Positions 1-11,267 are shown, counted from the stretch's first letter. The stretch: DNA of 64,000 bases from Zopfochytrium polystomum (GCA_025765615.1 JAIVFJ010000073.1:1-64000); one strand, 5' to 3'. Made by a program: numbers and translations. The notes: a model not told the origin generated them from the letters alone.

Positions 1-3000
1 CTCGTCGGGCGCCGGCAGCGGGTCCCAGCCCTTCCTTTCGGGCCCTGAGCTCCTGCTCCTCGTCACGTCGTGGGACTCGAAGCGCTGGCAGCCGCAAGCG
101 CCAGTGGGGCAGCTGTTCGCGGGCGAGTGCCGGCAGCCGTGTTACCGGGAGCTGCTGCAGTCGCTGTATCCGTCGCTGGTCGAGCGCATCAAGCTGGGGA
201 TCGCCCTGCGCGACCGCGGGGCGTCGGCGGCGGCGGCGTCGTCGTCGTCGTCGTCGTCGGGAGCCGCGGCGGCGGCGCGGAAGCTGGACCCGCAGGACGA
301 GAAGCTGCTCAAGAGCGTCGGCACGTGGCTCAGCGCTGCGGTGCACCTGGCGACGCTGCCGATATCGCAGGCGCCGGCGACGACTGGTTCAGCGGATGCG
401 GCTGCGGCTGCGGCGGCGCGGGAGGACGTGGCGGCGTTCTGCGTGAACGTGCTTGCGGCGCCGCTGTTGCACGTGCTGCTTGCGCCGGCGTCGCTGGAGA
501 TGATTGTAAAGGCGGGGATTCTGAAGCGGGCGCCGCAGGCGCTCGTCGGGGCGGCGGCGGCCGGGCCGTGGAAGAGCGCCCTGGAGGGCGAGCGGGCTCT
601 GTTCCTGCTTGGGAATATTGTCGAACTGAGCAGGCGAGCGTCTGCCGCCAGCGGTCCAAACTCGGTCGAACTGTCGGCGTACATGCCCGTCATGACCGAG
701 CTGTTTGCTAGCTGTAGGCAGTACGTTAGCACCAAAGGCTCAAGCAAGGCCCGCTTTCATCCGCTCTTCCAATGGTTTGTTCGTTGTCGCTGCTTTCTCT
801 GCGACTAGTTCCGCCTAATCCGACGTTTCTATGATTTTTTGAAACAAAAAAAAAACCAAAAAAAAAAAACAGGTACAGCGGCCCGGCCGTGGATGTTCCT
901 TCGTCATTTCACGATAAACTATCTCTATCATTGTCTTATCTATGGCATCGCTCGTTCATCAAGGAAGCCTTTCAGTCCATACTATCCTACAAGTTCAACA
1001 CGACCCCGCAGCCCGCTGCGAAAAAGAACCCTTTTGCGATGTCTAGCCGCGCCGACAAGGCGGAGGAGCAAGCGGTCACTCTTTTGGCCGTCTCATGCAC
1101 CGAATCGTGCTCGCTGTTCCTCTCAATGATGTCCACGATTGTTCACTCGAAGAATGCAATCCTGAATTCGCTGAGCTGGACCCCCAATCTGGTCACCCAG
1201 CTCTGGTCGCTGCTGACCGCCGTTCCACCTAACGGCCTCAACAACTTTCTCGGCGCGAAAAATGCGGCCAGCCTGCCCATGACTCCGCTGCTGGTTTTGT
1301 ACTGCGAAATGATGAGGCTGATACTGTTTACTCTCGATGACGAAGACATTCACGAGAAGAGGAAGCCCCTCACACCCGAGCAACTGACAGAAGTCGCGCA
1401 GTTCCTCAACACCCTCTGCTTCAACGCCATCTGGAACAGCACCAGCACCAGCACCAACAGCAGCAGCGGTAGCAGCAGCAGCGCGGCGTCGCCAGGAACA
1501 GCAACGACGTCGTACGGAGGAGGAGGAGCAGGAGCCGGTCCCGACTCGACATCGGAACCGACAGCGTCTGCGCTCAAGCTGCTGTCGCTGCTGCACGACC
1601 GGTGGTACCGCAACCCCTTTACGCGGCGGCCGTCCGCAGCCACCGCAAACGCAAAGCCGCAGCTGCTGCGCACCATCAAGAAGACGCTGCGCCCGCTCTC
1701 GTCGTCCACCGGGGGCGGCTTCGGGATCGGGATCGGGATCGGGATCGGCGGCGGGGGGGACGACGACGACGACGACGCGCGGTTCTGGATCCAGGCGGCG
1801 GTGGCGGGGTCGACTTTTGTGGACGCGGTGCGGGGCGGGCAGCAGCGCGCGGTGAGGGTGCTGAACGAGCTGCCGCACTGCGTGCCGTTTGGGAGTCGGG
1901 TCGAGATTTTCCGCGCACTGATCAAGGCGGACCGGAGCCAAGTCGCGGAGGGCGGAGTGGTCGCCGAGATTCATCGGAAGAGGGTAAGTGTGGTTTCTTT
2001 CTACTTTCTCGTTTGCTTTTTCTTTTTGTGTTGCCCTTTGGGGATTGAGCCTTTTTTTTACTCTGATCGCCCCACCACGGTTTCTTTTCTCGCGGCCCCC
2101 CTTAGGTTCTGGAAGATGGTTTCCGGCAGCTCAGCAAGCTGACGCCTTCTCAGTGGAAGCAAACAATCCGCATCAAGTTTATCAACGAACTCGGTAAGAG
2201 CCTTTCGCCCTCTCTTGTGTTCTGACCCCACCTTGCAAATTCTCCCCGCTGAACGGCGCTCCCCACCAACAACAAAAGGCCTCGTCGAAATCGGCGTCGA
2301 CCAGAACGGCGTGTTCAAGGAATTTCTCGAAGACATTTGCAAGTGCGCGTTCGCGCCGAACCTGAGCCTGTTCCGGACGACGGACGACGGGAACTGCGTT
2401 CCGTCGGTCGGGTCGGTGGTGCACGACAACCACCTGCAGCTGCTCGAGTTTGTCGGCAAAGTGTTTGCCAAGGCGCTGTACGAAGGGATCATTATTGATA
2501 TTCCGTTTGCGACGTTTGTGTACGCGAAGCTGCTGGGGAGGATGACGTTTCTGGTGAGTCTTTTTTTGTTGTTTTTTTTTTTTTTTTTTTTTTTTCCGGC
2601 CGGGGGAAGAGAGCGACGGCACCAACTCCGCCTCAACAGTGAGGGGAAAGGGAAGGGAGAAGGACAGCCTTTTGCTGCTCGTGGCTGTAAGTTTCGCTTC
2701 TGTTAAATTTTGTTTTCATTCCCCCCCCCGGTTGCTCGATTTGCCAGGAAGATCTGCCCTCCCTGGACCCACAGCTTTACAAGAACCTGCTGTTTTTGAA
2801 GCACTACGAGGGAGATTCCGAGGACCTCGGACTGACGTTTACGGTGGACCAGGAGTTTTTCGGGAGCGTGACTTCGCAAGGTGACCTCCAATTTTTTTTT
2901 TTTTTTTGCTCCTCTTTCTCCTGCTCTGCTGGGGTCTGTTTGATTCCTCAGGCCATTCGCTGAAACGATCTTTTCCCCCCTGCCTAATGCAGAGATAAAG

Positions 3001-4143
3001 CCCGGAGGTGGTGCGATTGTAAGTTTTCTTTCTGCCGTCCGTCCTATATCAATCCTCCCGTCTCACCGGCTGACCAAATTGCATTTGGGCAAAACAGGCC
3101 GTCACGAACGAAAACAAGTACGAGTACATCCACCTCGTATCCGACTACCGCCGTAAGGCTTTTTTTTTCTTTCTTTTTTTTCTTATGGACCTGTCTCCGG
3201 ACCAAAACTTGTTTCCGTCGGCAACCCCACAACCAAACCCGAATCAAAAAAGTCAATCGCGAATGCAAAAAGCAGTTTGCGGCGTTCGTGTCTGGCTTCC
3301 GCGCGATCATCCAGGACCGGTTTGTCGGGTTCTTCAACCCGGCCGAACTGCAGGAGCTCATGTCGGGCGAGAGCGGGGACTTTGAGGTGGCGGACCTCCG
3401 GGCGTACACGCGGTACGAGGGCGGGTATCACGACCAGCACGCGACGATTCGGTACTTTTGGCAGGTGCGGTGTGGGGGTGCTGTGGTGTGCTGTGCTGTG
3501 TTGTGCTGTCCTGTGTGCGTGTGTGTGTGTGTGTGTGCCTTTGCTCGCTCGCTCAGTTATCTGACCTTCATTTGCCTGCGAACGGACGTAAAAAAAAAGG
3601 CGGTGGAGGAAATGTCACCAAAAGAAAAGGTAAAACGCTGTGCTCACCCACCCGAGCCCTTTTTTCTTTTTTTTTTAAATTCTCTCTTTTTCGGGCGCCC
3701 CAAAGTCCGCGCTCCTTAAGTTCGCGACGTCCTGCTCCAAACCGCCGGTGGGCGGGTTCAAGCACCTGGATCCGCCGTTCACGATCCGGTTCATACCGGC
3801 TACGGGCGGCGGGGGCGGAGACGACGACAACAACCCCATGGCGAACATGGGGCGTGTGTTTGTGTCCATGTTTGGCGCGGGCAAGGACTCGACGCGGCTG
3901 CCGACGTCGTCGACGTGCTTCAACGTGTTGAAGGTTTGTTTTTTTTTCTTTCTTTGATTTGCTGCTTTTCCTTTTCTTCTTTAGCCTAACCCTTTGTGTG
4001 CGGGTGTGTTTGTGTTTGTTCGTGACCCCCGCTTCACCCGTATGCCCGCGGCCGCGCAGCTCCCCGCGTACCAGAACCGGGCCACTCTCAAGGCGAAACT
4101 CTTGTACGCCGCGTCGTCCGGCGCCGGCTTCGAGCTGTCGTGA
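1..4143 (+). CDS. HECT-type E3 ubiquitin ligase, UBE3B/UBE3C/Hul5-like, 3' part
   Basis: Transfers ubiquitin from an E2 to substrate through a catalytic cysteine thioester. The gene enters from the left edge, so its N-terminus is missing. I read eleven GT-AG exons: <1-774, 873-1983, 2106-2193, 2279-2553, 2748-2880, 2993-3018, 3098-3152, 3253-3464, 3600-3629, 3706-3933 and 4060-4143. All junctions keep phase. The HECT domain begins near 2106 (VLEDGFRQL, then GVDQNGVFKEFLE) and ends in the family's usual AGFELS stop. The catalytic Cys lies in LPTSSTCFN (TGC at 3916-3918). The segment FLKHYEGDSEDLGLTFTV looks closer to UBE3C than UBE3B, but I would not separate them by eye. Exons of 26 and 30 nt are unusually small. 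Several introns carry long T or A runs, which produce false short ORFs. Low-complexity Ser/Gly/Asp stretches near 230-270 and 1440-1780 are probably disordered inserts. Confidence 0.93.
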
Positions 4144-5164
4144 TGAGAAGAAGAAGAAAAAGGAAAAGAACGAGAATATATCTGAAGCTGTGGGCCAGCG
4201 GAACTGCTGTGGTCGTTCATTGTTTGTCACGTTCGTCTGCTTGACCTGCGACATTATGGGCCAAAGTGCCTGTTCGTTCTGCAAGTCCAATACGCAAGAG
4301 CTGAAAAATTGACGGTTCGCAGGCATTGCGTTGTTGGCCAATTCACACTAGGCAGAGGCTAAAGCGCGCGGCTGGTTGCGCGCATTCATTCTGACGCCGT
4401 GCCATTTTCCAGTCTGTGGGGTTGCATGGTGAAAACTACTGGTACCTTGCCACAGATGAAAGGTCACAACGGGTCGATATCTGTACGTCAGGTATTAATA
4501 CGCTCCCGAAACGTTCGCCGCATGAAAAACAAATCAAAAAAAAAATTTTTTTCGTTTGTTCCGGAGTCCCAGCCACAGGAAAAACACTGGCAAGTTACTA
4601 AAGTACGCTTCAACAATCTCTAACTCAACCAGTGCTTTTGGGCTACCGCACGAGTACTTCCAATCCCCAGTCCGGCCTACGCTGAAGACTTCAATGGACT
4701 CGCTGCACGCTCGATTGTGGGTTATCAAAGAGATGTTTGCGGGGATGTTGCTGGAGGGCGATACTACTTCCCTACGCTTAATTTTTGTGTGCCAAGCAAA
4801 GCGCCAAACCGGCGAGTTTTTTGTTTCGTGGGGGTCTAACTATTAGAGAACGAGCCCCCTGGGGGATTGTGAAGGACATGGCACCCCGAAACCCCGAAGT
4901 TCTCGCTTGAGCAAGCCCTAGTTTAGGGTTCCACTCGCTCCTCCAATGAAGTTGCCAGAGGTGCAGTGTGGCGACGTGAAAGTAAAGAGCAAGCCCAACG
5001 GGACGTGCCTCGAGGGACAGTTGGAAAACTACAAAAAACCGCTTCCTGGTGTCGACCGCGTCGGCTGTCCGCAAAGGGTGCTGTGATAACCAGCCTGCGG
5101 GCAGCAGGGCTGGCAATTTCTCCTTGGGGAACAGGGCGGGCTGCAGCACAGCACCCGTCAAGTA
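4144..5164. other. Intergenic stretch, no gene recognised
   Basis: About 1 kb between the HECT gene stop and the Tc1-like element. Several short ORFs exist on both strands, but none shows a family I recognise, a splice pattern or codon bias like the neighbours. One (4416-4601) spells GVPATGKTLA, which superficially resembles a P-loop, but nothing around it supports an ATPase. Confidence 0.6.
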
Positions 5165-5863
5165 CAGTGGCTCACAAAATTGTGCCGTCCCAGATGAGAC
5201 ATTCTCCACAGTGTCTTGTTCATGCGTCTGGGCCAGTTGCACTGCGGTTTTAGCCTCGCCAGATGCGATTTGCTGAACGAATCAACGTTTTTGCAGAGAG
5301 GAGAGCTTCCTTGGACGTCTGGGAGGAATGTTTTCGATGTCTGGATGCTCTGCTGCGCGAATGCAGTAAACAGTACACATCGCATTTCCACCTTCACATT
5401 GGTGGCAATTTCGCAACCTGAGTGGCCTTGGTCAAGGAGATTAAAGATATGATTTTTTTTTTCAAGTGGGATGGGTTTCATGAACTTTTTTTCAGAGCAG
5501 GATGAATCCAAGAGGGCAGGGGCTTGCACCAACAATCTCTCCTTTATATACGTGGTCTAATTGTGGAAATAGTTTGGTGGAAATTTCAGAAAATTGGAGA
5601 TGGAGATCTGGATGACCATTTTTCTGATGCAAACCCTCAAAGTTGTGCGAATGGATGGAGACCACTTGAATCCCTCAACCTTCTTCTGCTGAGGGTGTGG
5701 CGCTTCCCCACTTTGGTAACACATTTTCACAGTATTACCAGGGGAGCACACTGAATTTTGGGAAGAAACCTTCGCGCTTGGTGTGCTTGGGAGGGGGCGG
5801 GTTGGACACTCACTCAAACAAAAAAAAAACAAACATTGGCACAATTTTGTGAGCCACGGACAG
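5165..5863 (-). mobile_element. Internally deleted Tc1/mariner element (MITE-like relic)
   Basis: A perfect 20-bp inverted repeat bounds the element: GTGGCTCACAAAATTGTGCC at 5167-5186 and its complement at 5838-5857. The left end is flanked by TA (5163-5164), as expected for Tc1/mariner. The right end reads CCACGGACAG before TA at 5864-5865, so it is slightly degenerate. The minus strand between them encodes the N-terminus of a Tc1-type transposase. A first helix-turn-helix contains MKPIPLEKKNHIFNLLDQGH (about 5420-5480). A second, in another frame and interrupted by a TGA, contains the spaced motif RRPRKLSSLQ then IASGEAKTAVQLAQT (about 5225-5330). The frame then runs straight into the left repeat. 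The DDE catalytic domain is absent, so the copy cannot encode its own transposase. Confidence 0.8.
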
Positions 5864-5864
5864 T

Positions 5865-6968
5865 ATGAGCAGCAGCCGTTGGCGCAGCTTGCCGCCGCAG
5901 ATTGTCGTCGAGATCCTGCAGCTGGCCGCCGTCGAGCTGCTCAGACACCACCAGTCGTTCAAGCCCCTGCGCCCTTGGGCCGCGCTGTCGCGCAACATTC
6001 GGCAGACGCTGTGGTCCACCCCATCCCTGTACGCTCTGCTCACCTGTGCACTGCCCGACGACGGCGACAGCGACGGCCGCATCGAGTCCCACGTCCTCCC
6101 GCGCTGGCCGCGGGGCCTCACCCCCTCGGAGCGCGAGAATGTCCTGGAGCACTGGGTGAACCTGTCGCGCACGGGGCGCACCGGCGGCGCCTCGATCGAT
6201 GCGCTCATCCGCGGCCCCGTGGGTCCCAGCTCCAAATCCGAGCGTTGGGGTGCCGATCCGGACAACACCCCCGGACCTCTGTACCCCTCGACTCTGCTCA
6301 ACGTGGCCGCAGCCAGCGACTACCTCTCCCTCGCCAAGACGCTGCTCGACCTCGGTGCGCACCCGGACCAACGCTATGCAAACCCTGACCACTCCCACCG
6401 CCTCCACCCCGCGACCTTTGACGCTGTCGAAGCCGACAACGTCGGCGTGCTCGCGCTCCTCCTGGACCGTGGCGCCGACCTCGAGTTAACCTGGACAAGC
6501 TACCACACCCCGCTCGCCCGCGCCGCAGCAATGAACGCCCACCGATGCGTCAAGCTCCTTCTGGACCGTGGCGCCAACGCCCTCGGCGCCGAGCCGGAAA
6601 TGTCTCCCCTCGCAGAAGCCTGCACGTACCTGGCCCCGGACTCCATCCGGGTTCTGCTGGAAGCGAGCCGCGACGACCCCGCCTCTTTTGCCGGGGGAGA
6701 CCCCAACGGACCACTCAGCAATGTGATGTATTCGTTCGAGAGGCAAGGCTGTCGTCCGGAGCTGCTCGAGCGAGCGAAACGGTGCTGCGAAGTGATTGTC
6801 CGTCACAACAGCGCTGACGCCGTCGCCGCGCTCGAGTTTTGGGTTCGCATGGACGACGCGGACGGCGCGCAGAGAATGATTCGCGTTGGCGCCAATCCTA
6901 CCGAACTCGACGACCGATGGATCGATGCGTTGAATGCTATGGCGGAAGCGGGAGAGATTTCCTTTTGA
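5865..6968 (+). CDS. F-box-like/ankyrin-repeat protein, 367 aa
   Basis: A single uninterrupted frame. Residues about 1-60 (WRSLPPQIVVEILQLAAVEL, later WAALSRNIRQTLWSTPSLY) look like an F-box-like helical segment. Ankyrin repeats follow from about residue 145: LLNVAAASDYLSLAKTLLDL, DAVEADNVGVLALLLDRGAD and AAAMNAHRCVKLLLDRGANA are clear units. The last third is more divergent but keeps helical pairs. Such proteins usually act as adaptors, and an SCF-type role would be inference. The absence of introns is unusual here, since neighbouring genes are intron-dense. The ATG starts eight bases after the 20-bp transposon repeat, so its 5' leader and perhaps promoter derive from the Tc1-like element. 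Confidence 0.8.
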   Translation: MSSSRWRSLPPQIVVEILQLAAVELLRHHQSFKPLRPWAALSRNIRQTLWSTPSLYALLTCALPDDGDSDGRIESHVLPRWPRGLTPSERENVLEHWVNLSRTGRTGGASIDALIRGPVGPSSKSERWGADPDNTPGPLYPSTLLNVAAASDYLSLAKTLLDLGAHPDQRYANPDHSHRLHPATFDAVEADNVGVLALLLDRGADLELTWTSYHTPLARAAAMNAHRCVKLLLDRGANALGAEPEMSPLAEACTYLAPDSIRVLLEASRDDPASFAGGDPNGPLSNVMYSFERQGCRPELLERAKRCCEVIVRHNSADAVAALEFWVRMDDADGAQRMIRVGANPTELDDRWIDALNAMAEAGEISF

Positions 6969-8180
6969 CTGTGCCGTGAGGTAGTTTGCTTGCTTGACTC
7001 TTTTTTTTATTTTTTATTCAACCATTTTCATTCAGCAACACATTTCCCTTCGCTATGCGCAAGACCGGGGACATCAATAAGCCATGTCCCGCCCATTTTT
7101 ACGCACTCCCATGAGTTTCCGTCGGGAAGAGTCTTGTGGAGAGCAAACCATTGCAGCCGGCTATTACAATCAGAAGCCTGTGCGGCACGGCAATCAAGCA
7201 GGCACCATTAGACGCGGAAAAAGAAGAGACGTGGGTCGAATCCTCGCGCAACAGAACTCAAAAATTGATCTTTGAATGATTAACTGCTTAAAACGTCCAA
7301 ATTTCATCGAATCGAATGAGAATCTCCGAATTCCTATCAGACGTGATCATAAATGGTTCAAAGCCCTTTGAATTATGGCCTGTTACAATGATCATTTCAT
7401 GATCCATTTTTATTGTTTCATGAATTGGTTCTTCCTAATCTTAATCATCCTTGGTCTTCTTCATCCACATCCATTCTCCCTTTATATTGTAAATGAAGAT
7501 TCTACGCATTGCGAACCAGCACATCTGTAACTATTTCTCTTTATGCTTGATTTATCTCCTTAAGAAGGAACGGATCCTATTAAATTGGGATCTCTACAAT
7601 AGGAATTACCTTAATCAGGTTTATTCCTTCATCTCATACTACTGGAGAAGCGGTTTAGAATCGCTTTGTGATGGTATTTCTACTAAGGAACTTCTCTAAT
7701 AACACTAGCCGCAATCTTTCAATAAGTAAAATGAACCTTTATGCTTAAAATCCAGAACCATCAACCAATGATAAACTGCGATGGCCGGATTCGTGCCCAA
7801 TAGTGCCAGCGACTAATGCTCACTCATAAATTAAAAACCGTTGGTTTACTTCATTGAATGAATCAAGAGTTCCACCTTCGGGAGCTTTTTTCACTCAAGA
7901 CAGTCGTCAACAAAGTCAACCACTTTCAAATCTAAACGGAAGTTCGATTGATTAACTAACTGATGACCATAGACAGGGTGTTCGCTATACAAATTCTCAC
8001 ACCTAATCCACGGGTGGGCCGCTGGCGGTCGGGCCAAACTAAAACCATGGCTCGGTAGACGTTATAGTAAATGCGCAAAACTGTGGGGATACACGAAGGA
8101 GAGCGTGTGAGGGGCACAAAAAGTCTACTTTTGCGCTTGATCGACATTCCACCCCCCCGGCCGACCATACCGAAAAGCTT
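6969..8180. other. AT-rich intergenic island
   Basis: The stretch about 7,260-7,970 is visibly AT-rich and CpG-poor compared with the GC-rich genes on both sides. Its only sizeable frame (7493-7699, 68 codons) is rich in Ile/Leu/Tyr/Asn, as AT-rich DNA predicts. I recognise no protein family, tRNA or mitochondrial gene in it. Possible origins are a decayed insertion or an organelle-derived segment. Confidence 0.5.
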
Positions 8181-8604
8181 TCAAACACTGAAACAGGTTT
8201 GAATCTGCGTAAGCAAGACACTTGACGATGATGCGCCATCGAAAAGAAGCACGGCCTCACCCGCCGGAACAATAAACGTGGGCAAGTATGCGAACATCTG
8301 GTCGTCGGGCACCGTCACCCTCTGAAGCGCGGCCCTTCCGACGTTGGTCGCAAAGCTGTTGATTCCTTTCCGTTCACAATTTTGAACAGACGATTGCGGC
8401 ATCTCTCGATATTGTTTATTTGGGTCCCTACACATGGGCTTTTCCCTCTCTCCTCAACAGGGGTGGGAGGTTGGGCCGATGTCCAACCGGATTCAAATGT
8501 CATTGTCATAAGAGAGGAACGGCCCAGAAACCTGAGTCGCCCGAGTCTGCAGTCTCGCACCTTCCACCAGCCCGTGGTGCCGGCTTGAAGCGAAACGTTA
8601 CCGT

Positions 8605-9816
8605 TTAACTCGAAATCCCATACCACCTCTGCTGGACGATCGGGACATTGGTCACGGGCGTGCGGTTCGTCTCACCGTTTCCCAGCTCGCGGGAGGCCAG
8701 GTAGATGCTGGGGGACCTCGGCTTGGAGTGAGACCCGACGCGGGTGCCGCTGGCAGCGTCCAAGCAGTGCACGTTGCCGTCGCCCGCGACAAACAGCCGG
8801 TCGGTGGCCGCGTCCGCGAGTACAAACGCGTCACCGGGATCCTCTGACAACCGGAACACGTGCGTCCAGATCACCGCGCCGGTCTCGACGTGCAGGCACT
8901 ACAGCGTGTTGCTCGAGTAGATGTAGGCGCGATAGCCGGGTGCAGGCTGCGACGGCCACGGTGACGGCGGCGGCGGCGGCGGCGGCACCACCGAGTACCG
9001 GGGAAGGTCCTCTTCTCCAGATTCGGGAGGAGCAAGGGCCTCAGCGGTTGCCGGAAGGGGCGGGGCGCCCGACCCGAAGAGCACGCTGGGGAGGTGGCGG
9101 TTTTTAAAGTTGATGCGGTATTTGCTCTTGCCGGTACGCTCGTCAGAAACGAACACGATTTCGCAGTTCCACGCGAGTAGGAGCGCCTTCGAAGGGAGAG
9201 GAGTGATTCCGGTTGGGGTACAGTAGCCTTTCACCATGTCTTTGAACGACACGACGGCACTTCCCGGAATCACGTGGCCGGTCGACGGATCCAGCTGGAC
9301 GATCTGCTCCCGAATGCTGGCGAAGAGCGGAGAAACGGGTGCATCGGACGGGCCCTTTTTTTCCTCTCTGGAGGACGCGGACGATCCTGCCGCCGCCGGT
9401 GCCGCCACCCAAGGCCGACCGGACGAAGGGTCGTAGTTACGGGGAACGTAGAGCGGGCTGGAGCGCATGGTGGCGAGGATGATGTGGATGCGGATTTCAG
9501 GGACCACTGTTGACCAGAGCAGGCTCCCCGAACGGGCGTCCAGCGCAAACAGCTCGCCGACCCCGCCTACGTGCAGGACACCGTCCTCGATCAGAAGGAA
9601 TGGATGCGGGCCGAGGCCATCATCAACAAAGGACCACAGAATGGCGCCGTCCGAGAGCCGTCTTGCCTGCACAAAGCCTTGTGCGAGGAACATCATGTCG
9701 CGCAGGGCCGTCCGGGAAGCGTCGTCGTCCTTGGCGAACCAATGGCAGGCGTCTGTGCCATCGGGCAGGCTGGCGATGGGTGCGGAGAAGCCAGCCGACC
9801 CCACCAAGTGCAGTTT
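8605..9816 (-). pseudogene. PQQ-type beta-propeller protein, interrupted by an in-frame TAG
   Basis: The minus-strand frame shows repeated propeller blades of the quinoprotein type: ELFALDARSGSLLWSTVV, VQLDPSTGHV, CLHVETGAVIWTHVF and NVHCLDAASGTRVG. A TAG at 8899-8901 falls inside a blade (SSNTL-stop-CLHVETGAVIW), and the same frame continues with clear family sequence for another 97 codons. A CAG-to-TAG change is the simplest explanation. Upstream, the frame begins at an acceptor-like TTGACAG (exon from 9816), so at least one 5' exon is missing from my model. Further exons may lie at 8181-8604 (an open frame containing AYLPTFIVPAGEAVLLFDG). It could be a recent pseudogene, a null allele or an assembly error. 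I cannot name the orthologue. Confidence 0.6.
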
Positions 9817-10307
9817 CTGTCAAGCAATCCGCCACACAGGACTGGACAATGGCAGTAGTCAGTGAGTGTGATTCTTGTCGCGGCTGCTGTTGGCATGTCG
9901 GAGTCCCAGCAGTTGCGTTGTGGTCGCTCCTTCTCTTCTACCCCAAACAAACCCTCACCGCCTCCGCCCGTGAGGTAAGGCGGCACGCACACACACACAC
10001 ACACACGGACGGCTACCACCGCTATGACTGGAACTGTGATGGCGTTGACACTTGTGCCTCTTGCTCTCTGGTGGGGGTGTCGAGCGGGCGGCGGCAGCGG
10101 TGGTACCGCTATTATTAGAGTCCTTCTTCAGTAACAAAAACGGAATGTTCCCAATTTTTTTTGTCTCTTCCTCTTTGGTTGGCTTGGTTTGCCCTCGACA
10201 AACATGTCCGAAATGGGGGGGAATGTTACTTTTTTAATTACACTTTATTACACGTGTCATTGCATCGCCTTCCGGGCCGACCACGACCTCAAACATTTCC
10301 CACTCTT
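9817..10307. other. Intergenic stretch with a CA microsatellite
   Basis: Holds a short (CA)n run at about 9989-10008 and possible 5' exons of the neighbouring propeller gene, which I could not define. Nothing else is recognisable. Confidence 0.5.
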
Positions 10308-11267
10308 TTACTGCCTCCTGCCGCCGCCGCCGTTCGTCGCAGCACCAGCAGCAGCACCAGCACCAGCACCAGCACCATGACCAGCGCCAGGAGGCGGGCT
10401 GACATTTGCGTCGATCGCACCGGCACCGGCGGCGCTGGTCGCACTGGCGGCCATGGCAGCAGCAGCAGAAACGGTAGCGGCGGCGGCGGCAGTAGCCGCG
10501 GAAGCCGTGGCAGTAGTCGCAGTAGCAGCAGCAGGAGCAGCGGCAGTAGAGAGCGCGCTGCCGAGGCGGGCGACGAGCGCGGCGTTCGCGGCGGCGACTT
10601 TTGCGGCGACGCCGTCGGCGACGTGGTCGGAGAGGGCGAGGTACAGGCGGGCGTCTAGGCGGTCGAGGAGGGCTGCGGCGCGCAGGCGTTTCGCGGCGCG
10701 GTCCGCGGCGGCGGTGGCGGTGTGCGGCAGCTGCGGCGGCGGAGGCGTCGGCGAGTCCGGGGATCTGATTTCGACGGGGGCTGTGGCGTCGTGGCCGTCG
10801 GTGGTGGCGGTGCGATCGGGACGGTGCAGCTGTGGAGGCGGGGGTGCAGGAGAGCCGTTGACGGCGCCGGTGGGTACCGGATCGTGCGCGGGGTGTGGGT
10901 CGTCGGCGTCGGCGTCGTCGAGGGGCCGCAGGCGCTTCTTGGTGGAGTTCAGCGGGTGTGGTGGCGGTGGCGGCGACGGGGCGGATGAGGTGGGTGCGGA
11001 GAAGGAGGAGGAGGATTGCCTTGCTGGGGCCCCTGCCGCGGCGGCGGGGTGGGTGGTGCTGCTGTTGAGGAGGAAGGCAGGGATCGAAGACGGCGGATGT
11101 GCCGGGTGATTTTGGTTGTTGTAAGCAGCAGCAAGCGCGGGCGCTGGTGGGAGCGGCGCGAGTAAGCCGGACGAGGGGGACGAGGCCGGGGAGGAGGAGG
11201 ACGAGTGGATGTTGTTGGGCGGACGATACCGGGGATGGTGCATCGTCGCGCTTTTGGTCGTCTTCAT
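10308..11267 (-). CDS. Low-complexity Pro/Ser/Ala-rich protein with a C-terminal helical segment, about 319 aa
   Basis: Not recognised. The first ATG in frame is at 11267 (MKTTKSATMHHPRYRPP). The frame itself is open to about 11417 and could belong to an upstream exon (WDKSELNRFKRAK). The first half is Pro/Ser/Ala low complexity. Residues about 195-260 (DRAAKRLRAAALLDRLDARL, then YLALSDHVADGVAAKV) have a heptad-like helical character. The end is Ala/Thr and Gly/Ala runs up to GGGGRRQ-TAA. The helical island suggests a real protein rather than chance, since a GC-rich frame alone can stay open. A nuclear or cytoplasmic location cannot be argued. Confidence 0.5.
   Translation of the reverse strand: MKTTKSATMHHPRYRPPNNIHSSSSSPASSPSSGLLAPLPPAPALAAAYNNQNHPAHPPSSIPAFLLNSSTTHPAAAAGAPARQSSSSFSAPTSSAPSPPPPPHPLNSTKKRLRPLDDADADDPHPAHDPVPTGAVNGSPAPPPPQLHRPDRTATTDGHDATAPVEIRSPDSPTPPPPQLPHTATAAADRAAKRLRAAALLDRLDARLYLALSDHVADGVAAKVAAANAALVARLGSALSTAAAPAAATATTATASAATAAAAATVSAAAAMAASATSAAGAGAIDANVSPPPGAGHGAGAGAGAAAGAATNGGGGRRQ

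Noticed and set aside
1123..1974. Long minus-strand ORF opposite the HECT gene
   Set aside because: Arg/Pro-rich shadow of a coding exon on the plus strand.
4416..4601. Frame with a P-loop-like GVPATGKTLA
   Set aside because: No other ATPase motif, no splice signals and no extension; the match is too short to mean anything in a 64-kb window.
7493..7699. 68-codon ORF in the AT-rich island
   Set aside because: Composition is what AT-rich DNA gives by chance; I see no similarity to mitochondrial or nuclear proteins.
10449..11109. Plus-strand Ala/Gly-rich ORF opposite the low-complexity gene
   Set aside because: Shadow of the GC-rich minus-strand frame; composition only.
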